Below are positions 1 through 9,903 of a stretch of DNA of 64,000 nucleotides, piece after piece. Below the pieces are notes generated by a model. That model did not search any database, had not been told where the DNA came from, and worked only from the letters and a program-made list of their open reading frames with translations. Every line of letters begins with the position of its first letter. Within the stretch, counting starts at the first letter, position 1. The position numbers and the translations under genes were made by a program. Source of the DNA: Lodderomyces elongisporus (taxonomy: Eukaryota; Ascomycota; Pichiomycetes; Serinales; Debaryomycetaceae); NCBI RefSeq assembly GCF_030384665.1, contig NC_083674.1, positions 1,426,001 through 1,490,000 of the forward strand. Reading direction: 5' to 3'.

Positions 1-1410
1 AGGAACACAGCATGGGTCAGCTATGGAAACTTCCAAAACGTAGACGAAATCAAATTCAAATTTTCTGGCAATTATTTCAACCAAACAAGATGCCGCCCTT
101 TCAAGAGAGCCCATTGAGAATAAAAGCTGCCAAAGTTGTTTATCCAGTATCTGAGTTGAAGGAGTTACGAGTAACTGATTGCCCCCCGTACTAAGAAAAG
201 GCATACACAGATCATCTTGTAATTTATTTTTTAAATTTATCTTACAAATCTCCTCTGTTTCATGCGAATCGAATGGGGTGAGCATGGGATTTAGATTTAG
301 ATTTAGATTTCGATTTTGACTTTGACTTTGACTTTGACTTTGACTACATGGGTTACCCAAACCTTTATTTTGAGTACCAAAAGTAGGATTATAGTTGCTG
401 CTACTTGAAGTTTTTCCAATCGCAAACTTTTGTTCTTTCAATGCTCTCCTCTTGTCCCAATAACCACCTCGTACAATATTTTCTGCTATCCGGTCTAAGT
501 ATGTTGCAAAACCAGACGATGGTTTCCAGGGCCTTCTGAGTTGAATCATGATATCCCTGCTAACGTTTTTTAGCATATTTTGGTGCTCTCTACAAAACAT
601 GTCCTTGGGATGTTGGTCAAAGATTGCAAGAACTCCAATAACTTCCTTGTTATCAGCAATGAGTGGGACAGCACAGTAAAACTTCACATACGGCGGTCCG
701 GCAACAATTGGGTTTGAGCTTGTTCTCCAGTCTTTTGAAGCATCCAAAAGGCAAAAGAATCCCTTTGATAGAATAGCATGTGCGTCAATTGCAATTGACC
801 GTGGAATAATGCTTGTATCCAACATTGTTTTATGTTTCAAGTGGCACTGATAGTTGTCAACCACCGATACTGACACCCCATCAACTTTCAAGTTCCGTCT
901 CAAACTCTTGATAACCTTGGTAAAGTAGTGAATGTTCTGCCATTGTGGTAGATTCAAATAATTTGACACAGCATCAAGACGAGAGATTTCATTAAAACTT
1001 TCAGGGGGTTTCATGTAGCCACGATCTTCAATAAAATGTGGACAAGGTACTTTTGATAGATTCCATTTACCCTAAAAAAGAAAAAAAAAAAATTCAATCG
1101 AGTTAATGGGCTTTATTCAAGAATGTTTACTAGTTCAAATAAGTTTTGGTAAACGTACCTTTGAGTAAGCGTCTATAAAATGCGCTTTAGTCAGTTGAAT
1201 TGGCGTTAAAGTAATAAATTTTTCCGAAGGTATCCATATCCAAGAAATAGATGCAGTCGTCTGCACTTGTGGGTGATTTTTTGATTTTATTTTTTGATAC
1301 TGGAAAGCTCCGTTTGCGTTTGGAATGGATAATATTGGTCTTGCAAGTTTTGAGTGATTAACATTATCTGTTTTTTTAGGGTTTTGTTGGATTCCTTTTG
1401 GTTTAATCAT
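1..1410 (-). CDS. GAF-domain protein, two exons, 3' end outside window
   Basis: The gene reads from ATG at 1410 through exon 1 (1410-1159, 84 codons), a phase-0 intron (1158-1072), and exon 2 (1071 to the window edge, 357 codons without a stop). The splice joins DAYSK to GKWNLSK. Residues ~100-260 look like a GAF domain: an LDAVSNYLNLP helix, VSVSVVDN and CHLKHKTML strands, then KFYCAVPLI followed by VIGVLAIFD, the usual core. A low-complexity stretch of S-Q then N-L repeats follows near residues 325-342. GAF domains bind small ligands or mediate dimerisation, but no catalytic motif is visible and I do not recognise the protein. The ligand and role are unknown. Confidence is good for the gene structure, fair for the domain and nil for function. 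Confidence 0.75.
1072..1158 (-). other. Spliceosomal intron in the GAF-domain gene
   Basis: An 87-nt intron with donor GTACGT at 1158 and acceptor TTTTTTAG ending at 1072, after a long pyrimidine run. Without splicing, exon 1 runs into a stop after seven more codons. With splicing the frame stays open to the window edge. There is no perfect TACTAAC; ATTAAC is the likely branch sequence. Confidence 0.75.
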
Positions 1411-2035
1411 AATGATCCTCGCTTTGTTGCAAAAGCAGTGATCAGACTCTTTAATGAAGAAAAGATGTCTTGAATGTGAAGGAGAATGTAAATTGAAAAG
1501 AATTCAAAAGAGATCAAAGAAGCAATAGATGATGATATATGTTCCTGGTACCAAACTAATTAATATATCTATTCAGGTTTTTTCTATTTTTATTTATTTT
1601 GTTTTACAATGTAATTTACTTGTGGCGGTTACAAGAAAGTACATGTTATAAATCACAAATTACAAATTACAAATTATCACCATCATCATGAGTTTCGCTA
1701 GCAATGAAATTGTTGCAAAAAAATAATAATAATAATAATTAGAAAAAGAAAAAAAATTCCATGTATGCGTCTTTGGCTTTGTGTCATATCATACATTTGT
1801 AATTGTGATTTTTAGTTATGCCTGCGATTTTGAAGACAACAAAATATATCTTTATGGTTAGATTGATTTCAGCTGTGACGAAAAGCACGTTAGATCAAAA
1901 ATACTACTCTGTCTTAAACCATTCTTGGTCTTTATCGATAAATGATTTTTTTTTTTTTTCAATTTTTTTTCTTTTTTTCATCGACACATAACATCCAGTT
2001 ATATCCCGAGTAAAATTCTCAAGAGAAAAAATGAG
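1411..2035. other. Intergenic, promoter of the GAF gene / 3' side of RPN10
   Basis: This is about 625 bp of AT-rich DNA with A and T runs and short AAT and ACAAATT repeats. I see no ORF or RNA gene in it. It holds the promoter of the leftward GAF gene and the terminator region of RPN10. Confidence 0.5.
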
Positions 2036-2099
2036 CTATTTGGTATCATCAGTCTTCAGATCCTTGCTGTCACTTCCCGCCTGAGCGCCATCTTTCCTC

Positions 2100-2131
<32 letters not shown>

Positions 2132-2953
2132 ATTTTCACCAGCTCTTTCCAATGTCTGGGTCGTATTTTCCGGATTGGTTGAAGTACCTGGAGCACTTCC
2201 GGTACCCGAAGCGGCTGCTTCTCTCTCCTGTCTTGCCTTTTCTTCTTCCAAGGACAAACGAAGAGCCAACGCCAAATCGGGGTCCATGTTGGGATCAATT
2301 ATATCACCAGCATCAGCCACACCACCAGCTCCGCCAAAGAAATCCATTTCTCCACCAGCTCCGCCTCCAAATGCACCATCTTCCACCAAGATTGGCGAAG
2401 AGGCGATTACTTCGTATAATAACCGAGGTCCAGGTGGAACGGTTACAAGGTGTGAATTGTCCTGGTTATTAATGACTGAATGGAATTTTTCTAATTTGCT
2501 AGTATTGATAGACTCTTCCCCAAAGTTTATAATATCAATTGCCACATTGTTCTTCTTCATCTTCTTAGCCAACTTCTCCAATTCCTTCTCCAGCTCCTTG
2601 ATGGGAGATCCAACAAAAATGATGATTCTTTGCTGCTGTACCTTGTTTTGACGGTGCTTCAACGCCAATGCCGCAACTTGTATCCCATCGCTGAAGTTGT
2701 TATCGCCTTCAATTTTCGTTTCGTGAACACCAGAAAGTATTTTTCCGAAATCTGTAGTTAAAGTACTTAGGACCTGGGGTCCAGCTCCACCATAAGCCAA
2801 TACACCAACAGTATTTTCGGGATTGGAATTGACCTTATTTTGGAAAATAAACTCTGTGGTTGTGAGTTGAGCATCATATCTCGATGTAAGGTAGTCTCCG
2901 TTTCGCATGTACTCGGAGTTATCGATGGCAATCATCGTAGCCTCGAGAACCAT
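2036..2953 (-). CDS. RPN10: 26S proteasome regulatory subunit Rpn10 (ubiquitin receptor)
   Basis: 305 aa. Residues 1-190 form the von Willebrand A domain of Rpn10, opening with VLEATMIAIDNSEYMRNGD and carrying the VGVLAYGG and IIIFVGSP strands. This domain docks on the 19S lid-base interface. One ubiquitin-interacting motif (DPDLALALRLSLEEE, ~224-238) binds polyubiquitin, as in the single-UIM yeast proteins. A Gly/Ala-rich linker (195-220) precedes the UIM. The tail contains an (EN)n run at ~273-285, encoded by a GAAAAC hexamer repeat, and a charged end. It acts in nucleus and cytosol. The start ATG is the only in-frame candidate before the conserved N-terminus. It is divergent from the small gene at 3509. 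Confidence 0.97.
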
Positions 2954-3508
2954 TTTGTAAAAATTAAAAATTTGTTTGTTTGTATGTATAAGTGAGTGAA
3001 TGTATATAGGTATTGCTTAGTATCGGAAAGCAGAGAAGAGTAGATAGCCAGTCTAGAATGAATGAAGCAGAGTGTAACTAATGTATAAAGAGTCAAGTCT
3101 ATCTACTTTTCAAGTATTAGTGGTTTTTATTTTAAGATCGATTTTGGCGTTTTGCTCAGTTTTTTTTTTTTTTTCTTTTTTCGTCGCCACTCCACAATTT
3201 GAGAATTTCTAGCAAACGAATTGAAAACACACTCACCCACGCACACATACAACACATACACACATACACTCTTTCAAACATATATATATATATATATATA
3301 CCTTCCATTTTGCACATACTCTTCCCTCTTCCTCTTCACACAAATACACACATAAAGGACATTTTTTGGCATCTTCAAATCTAATCAAAGTATTAAACTA
3401 CCATAAGTTTTGAAAGTTTGAGACCACTATAGGATTACCAATCTTGTAAAAGTTACTGTATTAGCAAAGGGGACAAAAGAAAACAATAAGTTTAGAAATG
3501 GGGAGACA
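2954..3508. other. Divergent promoter region RPN10 / NBL1-like
   Basis: This stretch holds poly-T tracts near 3160-3180, a CA-rich segment at 3230-3265 and a (TA)n run at ~3279-3300. No further gene is visible. No clean Rpn4 element (GGTGGCAAA) was found; the nearest match is a degenerate GTGGCGAC on the minus strand near 3182-3192. Confidence 0.45.
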
Positions 3509-3784
3509 ATGAAGTATACAAAACGACAAAAGAAGGCATTAATAGATCATTTGATAGCAGAAAGAGACATAGTTGCGAAAAGAAATGAAGAGATTTTGCA
3601 AAAACGTTCGCAGGAAACATACAGAAAAATTTTGAGACGATTGCAAGCCGTGAGTGTGACTCTATTGGATGTCAAATTAAAAGATGTACTACAAGTGGAA
3701 AGGAGAAAGAAATTAGTAGCGAGAGAATTAATTGCCGATATTCACGCTCTTCAAAAAAGCGAAGTGGCCAAATATCGAGCGTAA
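3509..3784 (+). CDS. NBL1: Small borealin N-terminal/Nbl1-like protein (chromosomal passenger complex)
   Basis: 91 aa, strongly basic and helical. The pattern KKALIDHLIAERD, then RNEEI, then RRLQAVSVTLLDVKLKDVL matches the borealin N-terminal helix layout: an acidic/E-R helix, then R-L-x-x-V and a K-L-x-D-(V/L)-L end. Nbl1 bridges Sli15/INCENP and Bir1/survivin and brings Aurora B to centromeres. Known yeast Nbl1 proteins are of similar size (~70-90 aa). An upstream ATG at 3498 gives only four codons and its TGA overlaps this ATG, so 3509 is the start. The family call rests on pattern recognition and needs a profile search. Another short coiled-coil kinetochore protein is the alternative. Confidence 0.55.
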   Translation: MKYTKRQKKALIDHLIAERDIVAKRNEEILQKRSQETYRKILRRLQAVSVTLLDVKLKDVLQVERRKKLVARELIADIHALQKSEVAKYRA

Positions 3785-4070
3785 AATGGATTTTTGAGCG
3801 ATCTAGATGAATATTTGTAGTTATCAACGGTTTTTTTTTTTTACATTTTCTCGATTATTGATTATTAATTATCAATTTTTTTGGGTTTTCCTTTACTTCC
3901 TTTCATTCCCTTTAGTCTGCTTAGATATGGATTTTGTATTTCTAGTAAAAGATTAAATATAAATATTAAATATACAGTAGTAACGATTCCAATTCATTAC
4001 TTTACTCTACCTTTCCCTTCGTCTCTGATTCGTAAATGTTCCTACAGGTCTCCATTGCACAAGGATTTTC

Positions 4071-7000
4071 CTAAGCATCTTCTGGGATGTCATCGTGGAA
4101 GTATTTACCTTCAGTGGTCTCTTTAATCACACCAGCTCTTATACACCAATCACCGAATGGCTCACCCTCGTTTCTTTCTTTACTCCATCTCTCAAACAAG
4201 TTTGACAATATTTCAAGAATTTCGTCTTCCTTGATCGAATACCTGTAGATCTTGTTCAATCTTTGACCATGATGACCACCACCCAACATTAAATTGTATG
4301 CACCGTATGCTTTTCCAACCAATGCAACTTCTGCAACCCAAGGTCTAGCACATCCATTAGGACAACCAGTCATTCTCATCACCACAGAGTCATGTCTCAA
4401 GCCAAAATCTTCCAAACGTTCTTCAAGCTTGGTGATCAATTTCGGCAAATAACGCTCGGATTCAGCCATTGCCAATCCACAAGTTGGGAATGCAACACAT
4501 GCTGCTGAAGATAATCTCAATGCTGAAAACTCGGTATTGTCCAACTTGTACTTGGCCATCAAATCCTTGATATCTTGCAAATCTTCATCCTTGATATTCG
4601 ATATAAGCAAATGTTGATTACCGGTTAATCTGAATTCACCCGACTTGTTGTTATTCTGCAAATATTCGGCAATCTTTTTCAATCCCGATTTTTGAGGCAA
4701 CTCTGGAGTATCCTCAATTCTACCATTTTCGATAAAAGCGGTGAAATGGTTGTATCCCAATTCATCCTTACACCAGCCAAAATGGTCAACATTGTTTTCA
4801 ATTTTGAAATCTCTAGGTTGCTCAAACTTGTAACCCAACAACTCCTCAACCTTGGACTTGAACACCTCAACTCCCAAATCATCTATAGTATACTTCAATC
4901 TAGCGTGTTTTCTATTAGTTCTATCACCAAAGTCTCTTTGCACCAACATAATCTTTTCACAAGCAACATGAATTTGATCTCTTTTGATGAACCCAAGCAT
5001 AGATCCGGTTCTTGGATATGTCTTCTTATTGTTGTGAGTCGAACCCATTCCACCTCCTGCCAACACGTTGAATCCAACAACATCATTGTCTTCAACAATA
5101 GCAATCAAACCAATATCATGCGCATAAACGTCAACATCGTTGTATGGTGGAACAGTAATGACAATCTTAAACTTTCTTGGTAAATAAGTTGGTCCATAAA
5201 GAGGTTCAACATCCGCAAGAACATTTCCTGCAATCAAGGTTTTTTTCTTTTGTGGACCATCTTTTCTATTCTCCCATGTCTCCCTATCACCAGGTTTATC
5301 AGAAGGCAACTCACCTTCTAACCAAATCTCGTGATATGCAGTTGTGCTTGGAAGCAAATAGTTTGATAATAAAGTACCAGTTTCCGAAACTTGGCCGTGG
5401 ATCTTAGCGTTGCTGGGCAATGCTGAGACCATAACGTTTCTGTTCACATCACCACATGCTGCCAAAGTATCCATCAATGCTGCATTCATACCTCTGATAG
5501 CTGGCTTCAAATCATGCTTAACAACACCATGCAATTGGAATGTGGCTCTTGTAGTCAATTTCAAAGTACCATTACCTCTCTCATCAGCCAATTCATCCAT
5601 TTTCAAGTACTGTTTAGGACTTGCAATACCACCTGGAAGCCTCACTCTCACCATGAATGCATATGCTGGTTCCAAACCTTGCGCTTTACGTTCTTCTCTC
5701 ACGTCACGATCATCCTGCATGTAAATACCGTGAAATTTGGTCAATTGCTGGTCAACGGCACAAATTGCACCAGTAGACTTGTCTTGCAATCCTTCTGCAA
5801 TAGTACCTCTTAGGTAATCGGAACCAATTTTCATATCCTCATTGGTCAATGGTTTTGGTTCTTCAACACCTTCAACATTGCTGACACCCAATGCCTCCCA
5901 AATCTTAGGAATCCATTCATTAAACCCGGTAGAGAATCCATCGGCATCCTGATCATCTCCTAAACCAATCTCCGCCAATTCAACACCACCATACAATTTT
6001 AATTTGGCGTTCAAATCTTTACCAGGCTTGTTGTAATAGTGCTTGTCTTCTTTTCTTGGCCAATATTGCGAATCACCCAAGGCAAATACAGAGTATCTGA
6101 TACCAGATAAATCCAAGTCATTTGCATTTTTGATAGCATCCCAGAATTGCTTACCATTGGTAGGAAATTCACCTTGACCAGAAGTCGAGGTAACAAACAC
6201 AACATTTGTCTCATTTGGCAAGTCTTCAATTGATAAATCATCCATTTGCAACACAACTGATTTCAAGCCTCTTCCCAAAGCTTGCCTATTGATTTTCTTG
6301 GCCAAACCTTCGGCATTACCTCCGTCAGAAGCAAAAGCAACAGTTAATGGAGGACCAGAGAGTCCTTGCAACAAAAGCGCATAAGAGTCATCAGCTATCT
6401 TAGCCTGTTTTGATTTGACCTCAGTAGTAGCTGTTGTAGTCAAATTCCTAGACAAGAGCGGATCCTTGGCTGCAAGCAAAGTTAACCTATTCTCTTTGTC
6501 AAGGAAATCAGAAAGTTGCTTCCTGAGATTTGACGAATCCAATTTAAAAACATCTTCTTCTTTGTTGGCAAAAGGATCGTATCTGTACAATGGCCAAAAT
6601 CCACTATCGACGGCCTTTTTGGTCTCTTGCAAGACCAGCAAGGTATCATCACTTTCCTTGTGGTAAGGCAAGTAAGCCAAGATAATCGAGGGTCCATCAA
6701 ATTTCTCAGCTTCAATAAAAGCTTGCAAAACTTGAGTATACGACGAGTACACTGCAACCGAAGCTACATAACAATCACCGTGATTCATTGCGTACAAACC
6801 AACATCTTTCTTTCTAAACCCATTAACAGTCTTTTCATTCTTTTTGTCTTGGTATGGCTCTGAGTCAATGATCAACATATTGATATTTCTTCCTGAAGAA
6901 ATAACGCTATGAACACCAGATGCACCCAAATCGTAAGCCCACGCATCTGAACCAATGATCCAGTTCTTTTTTGTAATAAAGTATTGAGACAAAGCAAGCA

Positions 7001-8438
7001 ATTCCTTGGCAGTTGTTGACGAGGTATCAGTTTTTAACAATGTAGTGATTTCGAGTGGAATCCTGTCTTCTACTTGACCATTTTGTTGCAACTCAACCAA
7101 CCAACCTGAAAGCAAATTGGTCAATTTCTGATTGTCAGAAGTTTGAAACTTATTTTCTTTTAATGCAGATTGCACCAATTTCTTCAAAGTCTCTTGTTGC
7201 TCTTGATCGTACAAAAATGAACCAAACCCATATTCAGGATTAGTTTCCACACCAATATTCTCTGCGTTATACTCATTGAGAATATTCAAGTTTGTATCAT
7301 TGACTTGTTGCAACACTTTCAAATATGCTTGTTCCAAATTGTGAGCATCAGAAATAGCTTGCTGTTCGGCACCGTCTTCCGAAACGGAATTCTTTTGCAA
7401 TTTGGCATCATTGTTTCCGTAATGCAAATTTTGAATTGGTGATTGAGAGTGCACATTTGCAACCAATTGCGACACGGCATTTGAAGCTTGCACATTACTG
7501 CCAAAAGTTGAAGAAACAATTTTTGTAAAGTTCTTTAAAGAACGAAACTGAACATAGTCATTGAAAAAGTCGAGCATGAGTGGAGAAAATGTTGAGTATT
7601 GATTGTTTGTTTGCTCAACAATAGTTATTGTCTCAACATGCGCGGGCACTAGCTTCAACAAATTGCTCAATTTAAATGGTTGATATAATGAAATACTAAT
7701 AAGTAGCACATTCTCCTTATCAGCTGCTGCAACCAAGTCGTCATTTAATTCACCCAAATACAAAATAGCATCCTTTTGTTTTTGTACCTTGTTAACAAGA
7801 TTGAATGGCTCAACTGCAAAACTCTTTAAAATTTGATCAAGAGATAATTCAGAAACGTTTTTTAACAAGACGCCATCTGAAACTTTAACCGCGTCGTTGG
7901 ATTTGTATGAGTTTCGAGAGTTGGTGAAAAAATGAAAAACTGAGGTGTTCAAGCTTGATGCCAAATTGTAGGCCACATTGGCATGTTTGTAAGCTTGTGA
8001 TGCAGTTTGTGAGACCAAAACTGGGTAGCTCAAGTCCTTGAGTGATGATACTACGCTAAAGTCACCATCAACAATTTCCACGTGGTTGACAACCTTGTTG
8101 TTTCTAAATGAAGATCTAGACAAGATAGGCAAGTTTTTGAACAAGGTACGTGCATCAGACGTTACTGAGAGAAACCCAGTTTCTGGCGAAATTTCGCCTT
8201 GACTAGCTTCTGAACCAACATTGGTGGTGGCGGCAGTAGTGGCGGCAGTAGTGGCAGCTCTGTCTAATAGATAATTTTCAACAACGGCATAAGGATCATT
8301 AGCATTCAACAATATGTTTGCGTCCTTAACCAAACTTGTGAATGGCGAATTGACTGACTTGGCTGGTTGAGTAACAAAATTAATCCCATCGATGATATCT
8401 ATCGTCCTAGCGATCACCTCAGTAGAGTTTTGGCTCAT
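4071..8438 (-). CDS. ECM17: Sulfite reductase [NADPH] beta subunit (Met5/Ecm17)
   Basis: 1455 aa (the S. cerevisiae protein is about 1442). It reduces sulfite to sulfide in methionine/cysteine synthesis, together with the flavoprotein alpha subunit Met10. The N-terminal ~650 residues are the pyruvate:ferredoxin-oxidoreductase-like part typical of fungal Met5. A flavodoxin-like domain begins near residue 693 (LTVAFASDGGNAEGLA). The sulfite/nitrite reductase hemoprotein repeats follow, ending with siroheme/4Fe-4S ligands C-x5-C in AACVAFPTCG (~1313-1319) and C-x3-C in TGCPNGCARP (~1353-1357). All cluster cysteines are present. Residues ~63-73 contain an A-A-T-T repeat from a GGCAGTAGT-type microsatellite. 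Upstream CACGTG and TGAGTCA motifs fit Cbf1/Met4 and Gcn4 control. Confidence 0.97.
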   Translation of the reverse strand: MSQNSTEVIARTIDIIDGINFVTQPAKSVNSPFTSLVKDANILLNANDPYAVVENYLLDRAATTAATTAATTNVGSEASQGEISPETGFLSVTSDARTLFKNLPILSRSSFRNNKVVNHVEIVDGDFSVVSSLKDLSYPVLVSQTASQAYKHANVAYNLASSLNTSVFHFFTNSRNSYKSNDAVKVSDGVLLKNVSELSLDQILKSFAVEPFNLVNKVQKQKDAILYLGELNDDLVAAADKENVLLISISLYQPFKLSNLLKLVPAHVETITIVEQTNNQYSTFSPLMLDFFNDYVQFRSLKNFTKIVSSTFGSNVQASNAVSQLVANVHSQSPIQNLHYGNNDAKLQKNSVSEDGAEQQAISDAHNLEQAYLKVLQQVNDTNLNILNEYNAENIGVETNPEYGFGSFLYDQEQQETLKKLVQSALKENKFQTSDNQKLTNLLSGWLVELQQNGQVEDRIPLEITTLLKTDTSSTTAKELLALSQYFITKKNWIIGSDAWAYDLGASGVHSVISSGRNINMLIIDSEPYQDKKNEKTVNGFRKKDVGLYAMNHGDCYVASVAVYSSYTQVLQAFIEAEKFDGPSIILAYLPYHKESDDTLLVLQETKKAVDSGFWPLYRYDPFANKEEDVFKLDSSNLRKQLSDFLDKENRLTLLAAKDPLLSRNLTTTATTEVKSKQAKIADDSYALLLQGLSGPPLTVAFASDGGNAEGLAKKINRQALGRGLKSVVLQMDDLSIEDLPNETNVVFVTSTSGQGEFPTNGKQFWDAIKNANDLDLSGIRYSVFALGDSQYWPRKEDKHYYNKPGKDLNAKLKLYGGVELAEIGLGDDQDADGFSTGFNEWIPKIWEALGVSNVEGVEEPKPLTNEDMKIGSDYLRGTIAEGLQDKSTGAICAVDQQLTKFHGIYMQDDRDVREERKAQGLEPAYAFMVRVRLPGGIASPKQYLKMDELADERGNGTLKLTTRATFQLHGVVKHDLKPAIRGMNAALMDTLAACGDVNRNVMVSALPSNAKIHGQVSETGTLLSNYLLPSTTAYHEIWLEGELPSDKPGDRETWENRKDGPQKKKTLIAGNVLADVEPLYGPTYLPRKFKIVITVPPYNDVDVYAHDIGLIAIVEDNDVVGFNVLAGGGMGSTHNNKKTYPRTGSMLGFIKRDQIHVACEKIMLVQRDFGDRTNRKHARLKYTIDDLGVEVFKSKVEELLGYKFEQPRDFKIENNVDHFGWCKDELGYNHFTAFIENGRIEDTPELPQKSGLKKIAEYLQNNNKSGEFRLTGNQHLLISNIKDEDLQDIKDLMAKYKLDNTEFSALRLSSAACVAFPTCGLAMAESERYLPKLITKLEERLEDFGLRHDSVVMRMTGCPNGCARPWVAEVALVGKAYGAYNLMLGGGHHGQRLNKIYRYSIKEDEILEILSNLFERWSKERNEGEPFGDWCIRAGVIKETTEGKYFHDDIPEDA

Positions 8439-8463
8439 ATTTGGTTATGTGTGAGTTGTTGAG

Positions 8464-8470
8464 TGAGTCA
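8464..8470. promoter_or_regulatory. Gcn4-type site (TGAGTCA) upstream of MET5
   Basis: A perfect TGA(G/C)TCA heptamer about 26 bp from the MET5 start codon. In yeast this is the Gcn4 amino-acid-starvation element. Placement this close to the ATG is unusual, so function is uncertain. Confidence 0.4.
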
Positions 8471-9091
8471 ATGAGGGAAGGGGGTGAAACTTAGGGTATG
8501 AAATAGGGCTGTTGCTTTTGTACAGTTTGATAGTTGTAAGTGCTCTGTCAAAAGCTTTGAATAGAGATGGTGTCAAAAGTAGTAGTCGTAGTCGTAGTCG
8601 TAGTAGTAGTAGCAGTAGTAGCAGTAGCAGTAGCAGCAGTCGTAATTTTGGTAACGATAGTTGTAAAACTGAAAAAAAAAACAGGGTGATTCAAAGAAAA
8701 AAGTTAAAATATTTTAATACTCCATCTATTTTCCACCTTTTTTTTTTCTACCTTTATCAACCAGTTGCTAACCTTTTGTATTATTAGTAAAGTATTTTGA
8801 TGAGGAGTTTTGAAATTATGAAGAGTTTTTAATATGGTGCAAATTCTTCCGTGGTTCCAAACAGTTGAGTATTTATTAGTAAAATTAGCAGTTTAAAACA
8901 GTGTACATTCTGCCTTCTTCTTGTCCTACTTGTATTTAACACTGTGCACCGTAAAAGCTCTGCACAAACCAATACTACATAGTATCACAATTGCTTGTTG
9001 GTATTGCTGCTCTTATTCGAAATCTGGAGTCAAAATAACAAAATTATCATGCGTATGTGCAGTCTCAAATGGGGGAAAAATTACTACATAT

Positions 9092-9097
9092 CACGTG
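9092..9097. promoter_or_regulatory. CACGTG box (Cbf1/Met4-type) upstream of MET5
   Basis: The palindromic CACGTG occurs in the context TCACGTG, the preferred Cbf1-Met4-Met28 context of sulfur genes, ~650 bp from the MET5 ATG. Similar palindromes lie at 9543 and 9648. Three copies in one spacer of a sulfur-assimilation gene support regulation by this system. Confidence 0.5.
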
Positions 9098-9309
9098 CGA
9101 TGGAGCACTTTCTTATCGTTAAAAAAAAAAAACAATAGAGACATCTACCAAAGTATTATTAATGACCATGTGACAATTGGTTATTAAAATCAATTGCAAA
9201 TCAAGACGTTTTCAAAGGCGGATATGTGACAATACATTTTTTTCTTTTCCATCTATGTTATTTCTACGCTATTAACCATGTTTGTAATTCAATATATTTG
9301 TTTTCCTCT

Positions 9310-9354
9310 TTTGTTTTGTTTTGTTTTGTTTTGTTTTGTTTTGTTTTGTTTTGT
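9310..9354 (+). repeat. (TTTTG)n pentamer microsatellite
   Basis: About nine perfect tandem TTTTG units in the MET5 upstream spacer, noncoding. Confidence 0.85.
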
Positions 9355-9542
9355 AAATCATAATCGCTTCTCACCCTTCATAAAGACATACATGATTAAA
9401 GATTCTAAAATATCCAAGTATAGAGACACTTATAGCTTCCCCACCTCTTTTCTAGTATTGTTACGTTGTAGCATATTGGTATATTGACATCTAGGCTCTT
9501 TCTGATTTTGTTTGTCTTTTGCGCATCTTCATAAAGTTATTG

Positions 9543-9548
9543 CACGTG
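9543..9548. promoter_or_regulatory. CACGTG box, second copy
   Basis: CACGTG within GCACGTGAC, about 1.1 kb from the MET5 start. The reverse complement reads GTCACGTGC, again the TCACGTG form. Confidence 0.4.
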
Positions 9549-9647
9549 ACAAGTACGAATTGGTTATGATTTTTTCTTCATCTTTATTTTGGCTTTAAAA
9601 TGTTTTGTGACTGCGTTTGTGAATCAAACTTGAAGGAGGAAAGTTTG

Positions 9648-9653
9648 CACGTG
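9648..9653. promoter_or_regulatory. CACGTG box, third copy
   Basis: CACGTG within GCACGTGTG, nearer the 3' end of the neighbouring leftward gene. It is the weakest of the three because of its distance and flanks. Confidence 0.3.
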
Positions 9654-9903
9654 TGATACAAGGAAAAATATACCAACCGCGATTTCAATAAGCTATCACT
9701 GCAGTTAAAACATGAACAACAACGTTATTATTGTTGATAATGGCGATGGTGGTGGCAATGAAAAGAGCTTTTCATTTTTTTTTTCTTTCTCTTTCCACAC
9801 ATTATTTGCTCTCTTTTCTTTTATTTGTTTGTCTCTGTTTTGTTTTTCTTTCTTTCTTTCTTTCTTTCTTTTTAGCAAATTATAGGCGAAATTGTGGATA
9901 AAA

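Larger units (their letters stand above)
8439..9903. other. Long upstream region of MET5/ECM17
   Basis: About 1.46 kb between two leftward genes. It carries a TGAGTCA near the start codon, three CACGTG boxes, a mixed AGT/AGC/CGT trinucleotide array (~8577-8642), a TTTTG pentamer array (~9310-9354) and a TTTC tetramer array (~9846-9872). The short ORFs here are repeat-driven or start at non-ATG codons. I see no gene. Confidence 0.5.

Noticed and set aside
3182..3192. Rpn4 (PACE) element upstream of RPN10
   Set aside because: Only a degenerate GTGGCGAC is present, too far from GGTGGCAAA to support.
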